From UBA1731 sp964567665 (GTDB taxonomy: Bacteria > Verrucomicrobiota > Kiritimatiellia > RFP12 > UBA1067): 64,000 bases of DNA. Position numbers and translations under genes: made by a program. Under the pieces are notes generated by a model. The model worked only from the letters and a program-made list of their open reading frames with translations. It did no database searches and was not told the DNA's origin. The first letter of the stretch is position 1, and every line of letters starts with the position of its first letter. Positions 1 to 7,081 of this stretch are shown in pieces. Location: the NCBI GenBank assembly GCA_964567665.1, contig CAZMNN010000002.1, positions 1 through 64,000 of the forward strand. The letters run 5' to 3'.

Positions 1-843
1 GTTTTTCTCCTTTGTTTTGTGATGGTGGGGTATTGTACCGCCGCAAAACGACCTCTCTGGGCCACAGTCGGCCTCTGCGAACTGGCTTCCGCCAACGTCG
101 TGGGGTATCAGAACAAGGAGCTGAAGGGGAATTCGGCGTTCAACCTCACGGTCGCGACGTTCAAGACCGTCGGCAAGAGCGCGAACGAGATGACGCTCGG
201 CGACATCACCGCGAGTTCGGACTGGATCACGGGCGGCGATGAAATCAAGACGCTTCTCGCAAACGGTGCGGTCGACAAGGCCTACACGTTCGTGGGTGCG
301 GCAGATGCCGCCGATTGGCACTGCCCATTGGGCTGGTACCTGACGGTAGACGTCAACGACGATACCATTGAAGACCTGACACCCTGCTGCAAGAACAACG
401 ACCCGCTGCCGCTCGGCAACGGTCTGCTCGTTCTCGTTGCATCGGCCGAAACGACGCTCACCTACGTAGGCGAAGTCCTCTCAGCCGACCAGCCTATCGC
501 ATTGAAGGGGAATTCTGCATTCAACATCACGGGCAACATCTCGCCCGTCGACATCACGCTCGGCGACATTACCGCAAGTTCGGACTGGATTGCGGGCGGC
601 GATGAAATCAAGACGCTTCTCGCAAACGGTGCGGTCGACAAGGCCTACACGTTCGTGGGTGCGGCAGATGCCGCCGATTGGCACTGCCCGGTGGGCTGGT
701 ACCTGACGGCAGATGTCAATGACGATTCCATTGAAGACCTGACCCCCTGCTGCAAAAACGACGTGTCTGTCAAGGCGGGCGAGGCGTTCATTGTCCTTGT
801 CGCATCAGCCGAGACAACGATTACGATTCCGTCTGCCCTCTGA
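1..843 (+). CDS. secreted protein with two ~120-residue tandem repeats, possibly 5' partial
   Basis: The frame is open to the left edge of the window, so the true start may lie outside; GTG at 19 and ATG at 22 are the first internal candidates and have no Shine-Dalgarno before them. The N-terminus (KRPLWATVGLCELASA) resembles the end of a signal peptide, cleaved before NVVGYQ. The rest is two near-identical units, each running from KGNSAFN through LGDITASSDWI, GGDEIKTLLANGAVDKAYTF and DWHCP.GWYL to a DLTPCCKN block ending in VLVASAET. Each unit carries three cysteines (one in DWHCP and the CC pair). I recognise no family. An extracellular or surface role is inferred from the leader and the repeats only. 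The stop is TGA at 841-843, 66 bases before the PEP-CTERM gene. Confidence 0.6.
   Translation, partial: VFLLCFVMVGYCTAAKRPLWATVGLCELASANVVGYQNKELKGNSAFNLTVATFKTVGKSANEMTLGDITASSDWITGGDEIKTLLANGAVDKAYTFVGAADAADWHCPLGWYLTVDVNDDTIEDLTPCCKNNDPLPLGNGLLVLVASAETTLTYVGEVLSADQPIALKGNSAFNITGNISPVDITLGDITASSDWIAGGDEIKTLLANGAVDKAYTFVGAADAADWHCPVGWYLTADVNDDSIEDLTPCCKNDVSVKAGEAFIVLVASAETTITIPSAL
124..807 (+). repeat. intragenic tandem duplication
   Basis: Two copies of a unit sit head to tail inside the first gene. Bases 193-402 match 556-765 at an offset of 363 bases with few differences, while the leading KGNSAFN block is offset by 381 bases, so the units differ by a six-codon indel. The near identity at the DNA level indicates a recent duplication or ongoing homogenisation. 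Confidence 0.85.
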
Positions 844-908
844 TGAGCTTTGTGCGGCGCAACATGTGCCGCAGCATGGAAAACAGGAAAAGAAAAGGAA
901 AACAAGAC

Positions 909-1487
909 ATGAAGAAATTAGCTGTGGCTCTCGCGATTGTCTGCGCGACGGTCTGTACCCAGGCGGCCTCCGTCAAATGGGATTCCGGCAAACTGTTCAC
1001 TGCGGCATCTGCCAACGGCGGCTTCTCGACAACGGCGATCAAAGGCGCGGCGACGGGCTATCTGTTCGCGCTCACGGAAGCGGACTACAATTCACTCCTC
1101 GCGGACTATGCCGCCAACGGCGACATGTCCGCCGTGTGGAACGCCTACGGGAACTCGCTCGACACAGCGACGGCAACGGGGGCGACCGCATCGCGAACCT
1201 CCCTTGCTTCGATTACGACGACGGCGGATGTCGGCGACACGGTGTACGGCGCGATCATCTACACCTACACCGACGCGACGCTCGGCAAGGACTTCTACAT
1301 AGCGAACCTTGCCTCTGGCACAGTCGGTTCCGACGCGGGTATCACCCTGTCGGCTCTCGGTACGCATTTCCATGGTGACACGACCGGCACACCGACGGGC
1401 GGCTGGGTGACCACCCCGGAGCCAACGTCTGGTCTCCTGCTCCTCCTTGGCGCGGCGGGTCTCGCCCTCCGCCGCAAACGCGGCTAA
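909..1487 (+). CDS. PEP-CTERM sorting-domain secreted protein
   Basis: A 192-residue exported protein. ATG at 909 is chosen because it gives a classical signal peptide (MKKLAVALAIVCATVCTQAAS) and follows an AAGGA-type Shine-Dalgarno at about 894-899; the frame stays open upstream to 843 but that extension is charged and leader-less. The C-terminus has the three-part PEP-CTERM signal: PEPTSG, a hydrophobic stretch (LLLLLGAAGLAL) and a basic tail RRKRG. In the known system such proteins are processed by an exosortase and sent to the cell surface or exopolysaccharide; no exosortase lies in this window. The middle region is Ala/Thr/Gly-rich without a recognised fold. A strong terminator follows directly. 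Confidence 0.85.
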   Translation: MKKLAVALAIVCATVCTQAASVKWDSGKLFTAASANGGFSTTAIKGAATGYLFALTEADYNSLLADYAANGDMSAVWNAYGNSLDTATATGATASRTSLASITTTADVGDTVYGAIIYTYTDATLGKDFYIANLASGTVGSDAGITLSALGTHFHGDTTGTPTGGWVTTPEPTSGLLLLLGAAGLALRRKRG

Positions 1488-1507
1488 GCGCAAGGAATGT
1501 GTGACTG

Positions 1508-1541
1508 TGAACCGTGGGCGATCCGCCCACGGTTCATTTTT
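1508..1541 (+). terminator. rho-independent terminator of the PEP-CTERM gene
   Basis: Perfect 13-bp stem (TGAACCGTGGGCG at 1508-1520 with its complement at 1524-1536), a 3-base loop and five T at 1537-1541. It ends transcription 20 bases after the PEP-CTERM stop codon and argues against a translation start upstream of 1541 for the next gene. Confidence 0.92.
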
Positions 1542-1577
1542 CCTGCCCCCTCCCCAATGTCGAGAGCGATGTGCTGC

Positions 1578-2540
1578 ATGAATAGAACCCCTATGTTTCT
1601 TCTCGCCGGCTTGTGTGCCGTGGTTGCGGGGTGTGACGCTTGGCGGTCGACCGCTCTTCCGCCCCCCGCGAACGAAGAGTACCTGACGCGGTGCGTCTAC
1701 ACCTTCTACAAGGGCGGACATGAAACCATCTGCAGAGAAGAGAATGAGACCGGTCCGTCCGGCATTCTTGTGACGAAACGACAGGGAGCCGTGACGAACC
1801 ATCTGATTCTGACGGCCGGACATGTCGTGAGTCAGATAGGATTGCAGACGCGGCAGTCGGGGAAATGCTATCTTGGTTTTCGGAAGGACGTTGCCTTGGA
1901 CTGTGTCAGGCGCATAGAGGCTCCGTTCGACTGTATTTGGTCATTTCTGCATACGGAATTTCCCGCCGAGGACATTGGAGGCTTTCTCGTACATGCTCTT
2001 GCGGAGGGAGTCGCCATGAACGGGGGACGCGTCTGCGCCGTCGGACTCGACTCGCCGTTCGAGGGCGGCGTCGGGATCGTCCGCTCCCCTTCGGACTACG
2101 GGAAATACGGCATCGGGGTCGGGACGCCCGTTTTCGCACTCTGCTCCGACCTCTCCAAGCCTCTCTGTAACAACGACTACGACTGGTCTTGCAGCGTCAT
2201 TGAGCGAAGGGGCGTGATTCGCGACCTCCATGCAACGTTGCCCGTGCCGTCCACCAATGTCCTCCAGAACGCAATCATCGTCGATTTTCCGTCCGTCAAC
2301 GGCAACAGCGGCGGCCCAGTCTTCGCCTACGGCACGGTCGACGGCGTCCGATACCCCTTCCTTCTAGGAGTCGTCTCGGGGAAGGCCGGCATGATGAAGA
2401 CTATAGTGATTGTTGGGAAATGGGATTATCTTGGACTTTGGCCAGAACAAGCCGTATTTGCAGGCATGAGGGACTCATCTGTGATGAAATCGTGCCGAGA
2501 GGCGAAATGGGAAATGTCGCGGTCGATTCCGGCCTTTTAA
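1578..2540 (+). CDS. trypsin-like serine protease lipoprotein
   Basis: A 320-residue lipoprotein. ATG 1578 gives the signal peptide MNRTPMFLLAGLCAVVAGC with lipobox VAGC and Cys19; earlier in-frame starts (1497, 1557, 1569) would lie in the terminator or lack a leader. Chymotrypsin-fold signatures are present: LTAGHVV with catalytic His82 and NGNSGGP with Ser244; the Asp is probably in KDVALD (residues 104-108). Six or more extra cysteines (for example in CVYTF, CYLGF, CDSLSKPLC-like positions) suggest disulfides outside the cytoplasm. Probably an envelope protease of unknown substrate. It stands alone between the terminator and the prophage remnant on the other strand. Confidence 0.75.
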   Translation: MNRTPMFLLAGLCAVVAGCDAWRSTALPPPANEEYLTRCVYTFYKGGHETICREENETGPSGILVTKRQGAVTNHLILTAGHVVSQIGLQTRQSGKCYLGFRKDVALDCVRRIEAPFDCIWSFLHTEFPAEDIGGFLVHALAEGVAMNGGRVCAVGLDSPFEGGVGIVRSPSDYGKYGIGVGTPVFALCSDLSKPLCNNDYDWSCSVIERRGVIRDLHATLPVPSTNVLQNAIIVDFPSVNGNSGGPVFAYGTVDGVRYPFLLGVVSGKAGMMKTIVIVGKWDYLGLWPEQAVFAGMRDSSVMKSCREAKWEMSRSIPAF

Positions 2541-2611
2541 AATTGAAATGGGAAATTTAACGGTTTTCTTGAAGAGCCATTTTCCACGCCTTGAAGAGGC
2601 GTTCAACGCAG

Positions 2612-3343
2612 TTACATGTACGCACTTGTATCTCGCTCTGCGAGGATCTTCAGCACAGCCATCCTGACGGCTGCCGTCGCCGCATTGAGTTGGCTCTTCT
2701 GCGTCGGCATGGCGTGCGGATCATGTCGCGTCCTGACCTTGTGGACGAGCCAGTAGACGACTTCGTTCGCGCCATCCTTGCCGCCACGGCCGGTCATCGC
2801 GAGCCTGCCGTCCTTCCGCTTGTAGTTCCCCGCCGCGACCAGCGACGGAAGCCAGTTCCCGTCGGGCGTCTTCGAGAAAGCGAAGCGGAGACCGCCGAGA
2901 AAGTCACGCGGCCTTCCGTCCCACCCCGCCGCGACAGGATTCGCGGGGATGGCGAGGTACCGTCGCCCGCCCTTGGGTCTGATCTCAGGCGGGTTGCGGG
3001 CGAGCTTGTGCGCGAGGGCCGGGGAGCTGATCGAGACCTGCCCGATGAGGCGGGACGGCGAGGAGAGCGTGACCCGGACTTGCTCGGACACGGAAGTGCC
3101 GCATGTCCCTCGCCAGAAATACCGCTTAGGGTAGGGCTGCCCGAACCACGGGAAGCCCGTCGACTTCGGCATCTCCTGCTCGCGCATCGCGAAGTGGCGC
3201 CGGAGCGCGTTGACGAGGCCATCGTTCGCCGCCTCAATGAGGGCCTTCCGCGCGGGCATCTCGCCCAACTTCTGGAAGGCCTCCTCGGCCTCCTTCTTCG
3301 TGGCCTCGAAGGCCTGCAGGTCGAACTCTACGGAATTGATCAT
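2612..3343 (-). CDS. phage virion morphogenesis / tail-completion protein (Mu gpG-like), copy B
   Basis: A 243-residue protein; ATG at 3343 (MINSVEFDLQAFE) follows AGGAAA seven bases away. It shares a layout with the gene at 4481-5095: an N-terminal helical part, a central W/G-rich block, ALAHKLARNPPEI.PKGG..LAIPA, and a C-terminal YWLVHKV.T..DP.A.P block. That layout fits the phage Mu G / virion morphogenesis family, which acts in tail or head completion. The family call is by pattern memory and moderate. It is the last gene of a minus-strand prophage remnant; there is no tail-tube, tape-measure or baseplate gene after it, so it is probably a relic. Confidence 0.55.
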   Translation of the reverse strand: MINSVEFDLQAFEATKKEAEEAFQKLGEMPARKALIEAANDGLVNALRRHFAMREQEMPKSTGFPWFGQPYPKRYFWRGTCGTSVSEQVRVTLSSPSRLIGQVSISSPALAHKLARNPPEIRPKGGRRYLAIPANPVAAGWDGRPRDFLGGLRFAFSKTPDGNWLPSLVAAGNYKRKDGRLAMTGRGGKDGANEVVYWLVHKVRTRHDPHAMPTQKSQLNAATAAVRMAVLKILAERDTSAYM

Positions 3344-3370
3344 GGCTGTTTCCTTTTGCGTCAGGGAATG

Positions 3371-3379
3371 TGGTATAAT
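3371..3379 (+). promoter_or_regulatory. orphan extended -10 promoter
   Basis: TGG-TATAAT on the plus strand, the same extended -10 seen before real genes in this window, but here inside the prophage remnant and pointing antisense to the gpF-like gene. No plus-strand gene follows, so it may be inactive or drive antisense RNA. Confidence 0.35.
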
Positions 3380-3434
3380 GCGCACCACTGAATCCAAGGA
3401 ATCCCTCGGAGGCGCGACCGACATAGGTTCGGTA

Positions 3435-4436
3435 TCACAAGTCCGTCGGCAAACCTTGGATTTTCCTCTTATAAAACGTCTTCACACGAAGCTTGACCTT
3501 TGCGTCTACCACGAGACGGTAGTCATTCCCGTTTCCGTCGGCCATGACGCAGACGAAGGTGTCCTTCGTCCCTCCTGGCTCGACGCGGTCTGGTTCCCGG
3601 TAGATTGCCGGAATCAGCTCGAGGTCGGAGACCTTCAGCGGGACGTTCCTCGGATCGGTCTCCAGCGGCTCGAAATGAGAACGGTGGTCGGTGCCGTCGC
3701 TCCGCTTTTTGTTGAGCCATTCCTCGTTCAGCACGAACTGCTTCCCATCAACCTGTCGCGCCATGCTTTCGCCTGGGAGCATCGACATCAGGCGTGGACT
3801 CGCCTCCCCGATTTCCATCGTGAACGGCTTGCGGGTCTCGAATGCCTCCCGGACCGCCTCCTGCCTCCAGCGGATCGTGCCGCCCTCGTGCCGAATCTGG
3901 TCTCCGAAGACGCGGCGGAGATCCTCGAACGCCCGGCGGTTGTCCTTGAATTTCGCATCGGCCGCGAGGCCCTCGTTGAACACCTTGAGCGGGGACTTCG
4001 CCGGCGGCTGGTAGTCTTCCTTTATGACGCCGAGCTCGACGGCCTCGTCGTGGGAGACGTCCTCGACACCCATGCCGGAGTTGAAGTCGAACGGAGGCCA
4101 GGGCTGGCCGAAGCGCGAGATCCGCGTCCAGACCGGGTCTTCCTTCAGCGCGACCATCCTGCCCCGGTAGAGCCGTCCGCCCCTTGCGCGCCAGATGCCC
4201 GCCCAGTTCCTCGGCCGTTCGCGCACCTCGATCCTGACGAGCTCCTGCGCGGGGAACGCGAGGCGCGCGCCGTAGGCGTTGGCGACCTCGGCGCGGGCGT
4301 AGTCTGCCGCCATGCCGGCGTTCGTGTCGACGATGATGGCGGCACGCGCGGCGCTGCCGGGGTCGGCAAGGCGCCCCGTCCCGGTCGCGATGCCAGCCTC
4401 GTGCGCCGTGCGCATGATGTCGGAGATGACCTGCAC
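3435..4436 (-). CDS. phage head morphogenesis protein (Mu gpF-like) with a C-terminal nuclease-like domain, 5' truncated
   Basis: 333 residues from GTG 4436; the frame stays open to 4469 (LYTPDGAVTSR) without a better start, so the N-terminus looks lost. The first ~130 residues carry the gpF/SPP1 gp7-type pattern AAIIVDTNAGMA ... RIEVRERPRNWAGIW ... PWPPFDFNSGMGVEDV. Residues about 200-333 (EIGEASPRLMSMLPGES through SHFEP, DLELIPAIY and DYRLVVDAKVK) resemble the toxin-like nuclease domains (barnase-EndoU-colicin-RelE superfamily) often fused to such phage proteins. In intact phages gpF-like proteins sit in the head; the appended nuclease may act on the host. The function here is inferred and the gene is probably decaying. 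Confidence 0.55.
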   Translation of the reverse strand: MQVISDIMRTAHEAGIATGTGRLADPGSAARAAIIVDTNAGMAADYARAEVANAYGARLAFPAQELVRIEVRERPRNWAGIWRARGGRLYRGRMVALKEDPVWTRISRFGQPWPPFDFNSGMGVEDVSHDEAVELGVIKEDYQPPAKSPLKVFNEGLAADAKFKDNRRAFEDLRRVFGDQIRHEGGTIRWRQEAVREAFETRKPFTMEIGEASPRLMSMLPGESMARQVDGKQFVLNEEWLNKKRSDGTDHRSHFEPLETDPRNVPLKVSDLELIPAIYREPDRVEPGGTKDTFVCVMADGNGNDYRLVVDAKVKLRVKTFYKRKIQGLPTDL

Positions 4437-4480
4437 GCGCGAGGTGACGGCGCCGTCAGGCGTGTATAATCAAAATCTGT

Positions 4481-5095
4481 TTAGGAATGATTCAAGTCAT
4501 TTCGGGAAAACGGATGTTGATGGTTGCTTGACAATGTTTTCACAAATGACGCAAATGCCATCTCTATGTGGTTGCCGATAGTCTTCCGGGATGGCAACGC
4601 ACGCGGGTCATGTGGCGTGACCGCCCGCTTCACAAGCCAGTATAAGGCTCTACCACTCTTATCCATAATTGCCTTGCGCCTGTCGCCAGATGGAGTAAGC
4701 GTGTGCCCAAACCTTGTTCCGGCACAATCCCTTGCGGACATTCCCACGGTTGAGGCTGTTGCGGGAATGGTGAGGAACTTTCCTCGCTTTGGCACGATCG
4801 GAGGCGGATTCGCCGCCACTTTGTGCGCAAGCGCCGCCGAGGCTATCCGAATGACTGCGTGATGCGTCCCGAACTCGGTCGGGCGCACCCTCTCCCATAC
4901 GGAGATGCCCTTGTTCCCGAACCAAAAACCTTGCTTGGGAAACCCATCCCGGCGCGGCTCGCTCTGCCGTGCCATGAAATGCCGCTGCAGACATAGCCTC
5001 ACCCCTTGATCGGCTGCGTGCAGAAGTTCGCCCTCAATACCATTTACCGCCTTCGCGGCTTCCGCTATTCCATGCGCCTTGATGATTATCTCCAT
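4481..5095 (-). CDS. phage virion morphogenesis / tail-completion protein (Mu gpG-like), copy A
   Basis: A 204-residue protein with ATG 5095 preceded by GGAGAT. It is a diverged paralogue of the gene at 2612-3343: both have ALAHK.A.NPP...PK.G..L.IPA in the middle and YWLVK..VT.HDP.ALP..K near the C-terminus. The family in phage Mu-like elements acts in virion assembly. The two paralogues flank the gpF-like gene, an order not found in a typical Mu-like head operon, so duplication or rearrangement is likely. No frameshift is visible within it. Confidence 0.5.
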   Translation of the reverse strand: MEIIIKAHGIAEAAKAVNGIEGELLHAADQGVRLCLQRHFMARQSEPRRDGFPKQGFWFGNKGISVWERVRPTEFGTHHAVIRIASAALAHKVAANPPPIVPKRGKFLTIPATASTVGMSARDCAGTRFGHTLTPSGDRRKAIMDKSGRALYWLVKRAVTPHDPRALPSRKTIGNHIEMAFASFVKTLSSNHQHPFSRNDLNHS

Positions 5096-5227
5096 GGCCT
5101 ATCATCTCCAAACCGGCCGAGAACGTCGCCTCGTGCGCCGAACTGCCGCCTTGCAAAATGGCCTCTTCCGCCGTTTCGGATCGGCTCGCCCGACCGGACA
5201 TTTTTCATGCAATTTTCCGCGTCCCCC

Positions 5228-5256
5228 TTGTCAATGCCCCTGCCGTTTGCTATCTT
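5228..5256 (+). promoter_or_regulatory. possible sigma-70 promoter upstream of the tRNA-like sequence
   Basis: TTGTCA at 5228-5233, a 17-base spacer and TATCTT at 5251-5256 on the plus strand. Predicted start near 5263; the transcript would run about 90 bases before entering the tRNA-like element at 5353. The rest of 5096-5352 shows no gene. Confidence 0.4.
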
Positions 5257-5352
5257 GCCGTTCCGAGAGGGTGGAAGGTGAGCGTCCCCTGCACGGTTCC
5301 GTGAGCCGTGTCCGAGAGTGCACAAGCACAGGGTGTCCGTTTCCGATACGGC

Positions 5353-5415
5353 GGAAGCGGCCAAACGGTAAGGCAACGGACTGATAATCCGTGTCCCGCC
5401 ATCCTCTCGCTTCCT
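5353..5415 (+). pseudogene. tRNA-Ile(GAT)-like sequence lacking a T-arm
   Basis: A 7-bp acceptor-like stem (GGAAGCG 5353-5359 with CGCTTCC 5408-5414) encloses a D-arm (GCC/GGC with a loop containing GG) and a perfect 5-bp anticodon stem ACGGA/TCCGT around loop CTGATAA, giving anticodon GAT. Between 5393 and 5407 only 15 bases remain where a variable loop and the T-arm should be, and there is no TTCGA motif or encoded CCA. It looks like a tRNA with its T-arm deleted, or a prophage/attachment-site relic. Confidence 0.5.
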
Positions 5416-5421
5416 TCCTCT

Positions 5422-5664
5422 TCACTGTCCCCTTCGCTTTCTCTTGTAGAAGGTAAAAGGCGTCGAACCGCCCTCGTCCGACGAGTGGTCGAAGTCCACA
5501 AGCACCGGCTCGCCGAACGCCGCCGCGACCGCCTTGAGCGCGGCCGCGTCGCACCTCTGCATCACGGTGCGCCCGTCCCTTGTGTTCGGGAAGTCGCCGA
5601 CGGGGCATATCTGCACCTCGATGGCGTCGCCCGCCGCGACCGTTTCCGGTAGATGTCTGTCCAT
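5422..5664 (-). pseudogene. Mu gpI-like phage protease/scaffold, N-terminal fragment
   Basis: 80 residues from ATG 5664, with a G-rich Shine-Dalgarno about nine bases upstream. The sequence IEVQICPVGDFPNTRDGR, the following Gln-Arg-Cys-Asp helix and VLVDFDHSSD match the N-terminal pattern of Mu-like prophage I proteins, which mature the capsid. Full-length members have several hundred residues; this frame ends at 5422 after KRKRRGQ, right next to the tRNA-like element. A truncation by deletion or rearrangement at that junction is the simplest reading. Confidence 0.55.
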
Positions 5665-5716
5665 TTTGCTTTCCCCCCTTGCTTTCGCCGGTCTGTTGTG
5701 GTATCTTTCCCGTCGG

Positions 5717-5746
5717 TGCCACATCAGGGCTTGCCCTGGTGTGGCA
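5717..5746. repeat. 14-bp inverted repeat (hairpin) between two phage genes
   Basis: TGCCACATCAGGGC at 5717-5730, a 2-base loop, and its complement at 5733-5746 with one mismatch. It overlaps the last codons of the nuclease gene (stop at 5724-5726). No T-run follows on either strand, so it may stabilise or process the mRNA rather than terminate it. Confidence 0.6.
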
Positions 5747-6191
5747 AACCGTCTTTAAGCTTCCGTTTCGGGATTATCGTGAAGACGGCTTCCAGGTCCT
5801 TTCCGTCCCGGTCGCTTAACGCCACGATGCCGAACCCGCTGAACACCTTGAGGTACGCAGTCCTCCCTTCAAGGCCTTTATGCGCCTTCTCCACTCTGTC
5901 CGGGTTCATGACCGTATCCTTGGCATAGAGAAGCCGGGCCTTGCGTCCGTCGGCATCTTTCCCCGGATGCTCGTCTATATGGCTCAAAAGCCGCTTGCCG
6001 AACCCCACGCGCCGTCCTTCGGGGCTGTCCACGTAGAAGCCCTCGGCAAGCGCACGGTCGCAATCCCCTGGCGATATCTCACGCAGCTCGCCCTCAAGCA
6101 GCCCCCTCACAAGGTCGGAGTGCCTGTGGTTCGGGTGGGTGCATCCGGCCTCGCCGATGAATCCGCCGTCCTGCGGGCAGCGTCCGCTCAT
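5724..6191 (-). CDS. phage-associated toxin-like nuclease (barnase/EndoU/colicin/RelE superfamily)
   Basis: 155 residues; ATG 6191 overlaps the stop of the portal fragment as ATGA, which indicates translational coupling. After an N-terminal part with a CxxxxxxH-type patch (GCTHPNHRH), the core reads VGFGKRLLSHIDEH, a basic LLYAKDTVMNPDRV helix, and strands AYLKVFSGFGIVALSDRDG and LEAVFTIIPKRKLKDG. This order fits the phage-encoded toxin-like nucleases found next to head-morphogenesis genes in Mu-like phages; His and Arg of SHIDEH and NPDRV are candidate catalytic residues. The call is pattern based. It is one of the few remnant genes without an obvious break. Confidence 0.5.
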   Translation of the reverse strand: MSGRCPQDGGFIGEAGCTHPNHRHSDLVRGLLEGELREISPGDCDRALAEGFYVDSPEGRRVGFGKRLLSHIDEHPGKDADGRKARLLYAKDTVMNPDRVEKAHKGLEGRTAYLKVFSGFGIVALSDRDGKDLEAVFTIIPKRKLKDGLPHQGKP

Positions 6192-6934
6192 GCGTCGCCC
6201 CCCATGATCTCGTCCCATATCCGCTCGGCCTCCTCCTGCGTGATCTCCCCGCCGTCTTCACCGCCAGGCTTCCCGCCGTCTTCGCTGCCGAACTCCCTCT
6301 CGACCGCCTTGACCGCCCTGTCGAGCATCGCCCTCTCAAGCGCCGCCGCGACGGCATCCACCGCATCCCCGGAGCCGTCTGCGCCAGAGGCGCGAGAATG
6401 CCCCTTCCTGCCCTTCGCGCCGAAATCGTCCGATTGACCGCACGAATCCTTGGAGGGCGTTTTAAAAGCGTTAAACGCGGTTTTAAACGATGCTGCGCCG
6501 TCCGGAGCGGGCGCACCGCCGAAAAAGGGGTCTCCGGGGGCGTTTCCGGGGGCTGCGGAGGGGTCTTCGGCGAGTTCCGCGCCCGTTTCGGCCTCAAGGT
6601 ACTCCTTCGTGAAGCGGTATCCGGCCTGCCGCGCCTTTGCGGCGGTCTCGAACACCTCGTCCGGGGTGCTGCGCCGCTCGGTGCCAAGCTCGAAGCGCAC
6701 CCGCATCCCTTCAGGGAAAAGGCGCCGCCCGAACCACCGGCTGAACTCCTCTCCGACCTTCACCGCGTCGCGCCCCACGATGTCGCGCCACACATCCTCC
6801 TGCGCATTCCCGGCGAGCGGTTGAACTTCCATGACGGCGGAAGTGAGAACGCAAGCCGCCCGCCGTCCATGTACGGCCGATTTCGGAACAGCTAAATGCG
6901 ACCATGAGGCATCATGGCACAAATATAGTCGCAT
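6188..6934 (-). pseudogene. Mu gp29-like portal protein, C-terminal fragment
   Basis: The frame from 6934 encodes 248 residues; ATG 6832 is the first start that gives phage-like sequence, since the first ~30 residues fall in the dispersed repeat at 6894-6951. The region around FSRWFGRRLFPEGMRVRFELG followed by a short helix and AGYRFTKEYLEAETG matches the C-terminal end of Mu-type portal proteins (DUF935). The tail is low-complexity (Gly, Asp, Ala, Ser). Intact portals are roughly twice as long, so the N-terminal half is missing. It is the upstream end of the prophage remnant. Confidence 0.55.
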
Positions 6935-6951
6935 TTACTTTGACAAGTGAC
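6894..6951. repeat. dispersed palindromic element, partly degraded copy
   Basis: The right arm 6928-6951 matches the right arm of the element at 45830-45884 at most positions (GTCGCATnTACTnTGACAAGnGAC). The inner left arm AAATGCGAC (6894-6902) is complementary to GTCGCATTT (6928-6936); the outer left arm is lost. The 25-base loop holds its own small hairpin (CCATGAGGCATCATGG). It sits exactly at the truncated end of the prophage remnant. Confidence 0.6.
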
Positions 6952-6975
6952 CGTTCGTGCGTCAGCGACGTGCTG

Positions 6976-6984
6976 TGGTATAAT
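6976..6984 (+). promoter_or_regulatory. extended -10 promoter of the fucU operon
   Basis: TGG-TATAAT, preceded by GTGC, gives a start near 6991 and a leader of about 90 bases to ATG 7082. The best upstream TTGACA (6940-6945) is too far away (33 bases) to be a -35 element, so the extended -10 probably suffices. Confidence 0.6.
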
Positions 6985-7081
6985 GACAGACCAAATGTCC
7001 ATCCAGATTCTACACAGCGACGAAGGCGGTGAGCACATTTGCCGGAAAGGCGGCGGCGCTTCGGACGAGGGCGGCCTGCCT

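Noticed and set aside
2586..2602. Hairpin ACGCCT/AGGCGT after the trypsin-like gene
   Set aside because: Six-base stem without a T-run on either strand, so not called a terminator.
3210..4469. Long plus-strand frame (419 codons)
   Set aside because: Shadow of the gpF-like and gpG-like genes on the minus strand; no domain or Shine-Dalgarno.
5231..5722. A 163-codon frame over the gpI fragment and the tRNA-like element
   Set aside because: It reads the gpI region in the wrong frame and continues through the reverse complement of the tRNA-like sequence, a known source of spurious proteins.
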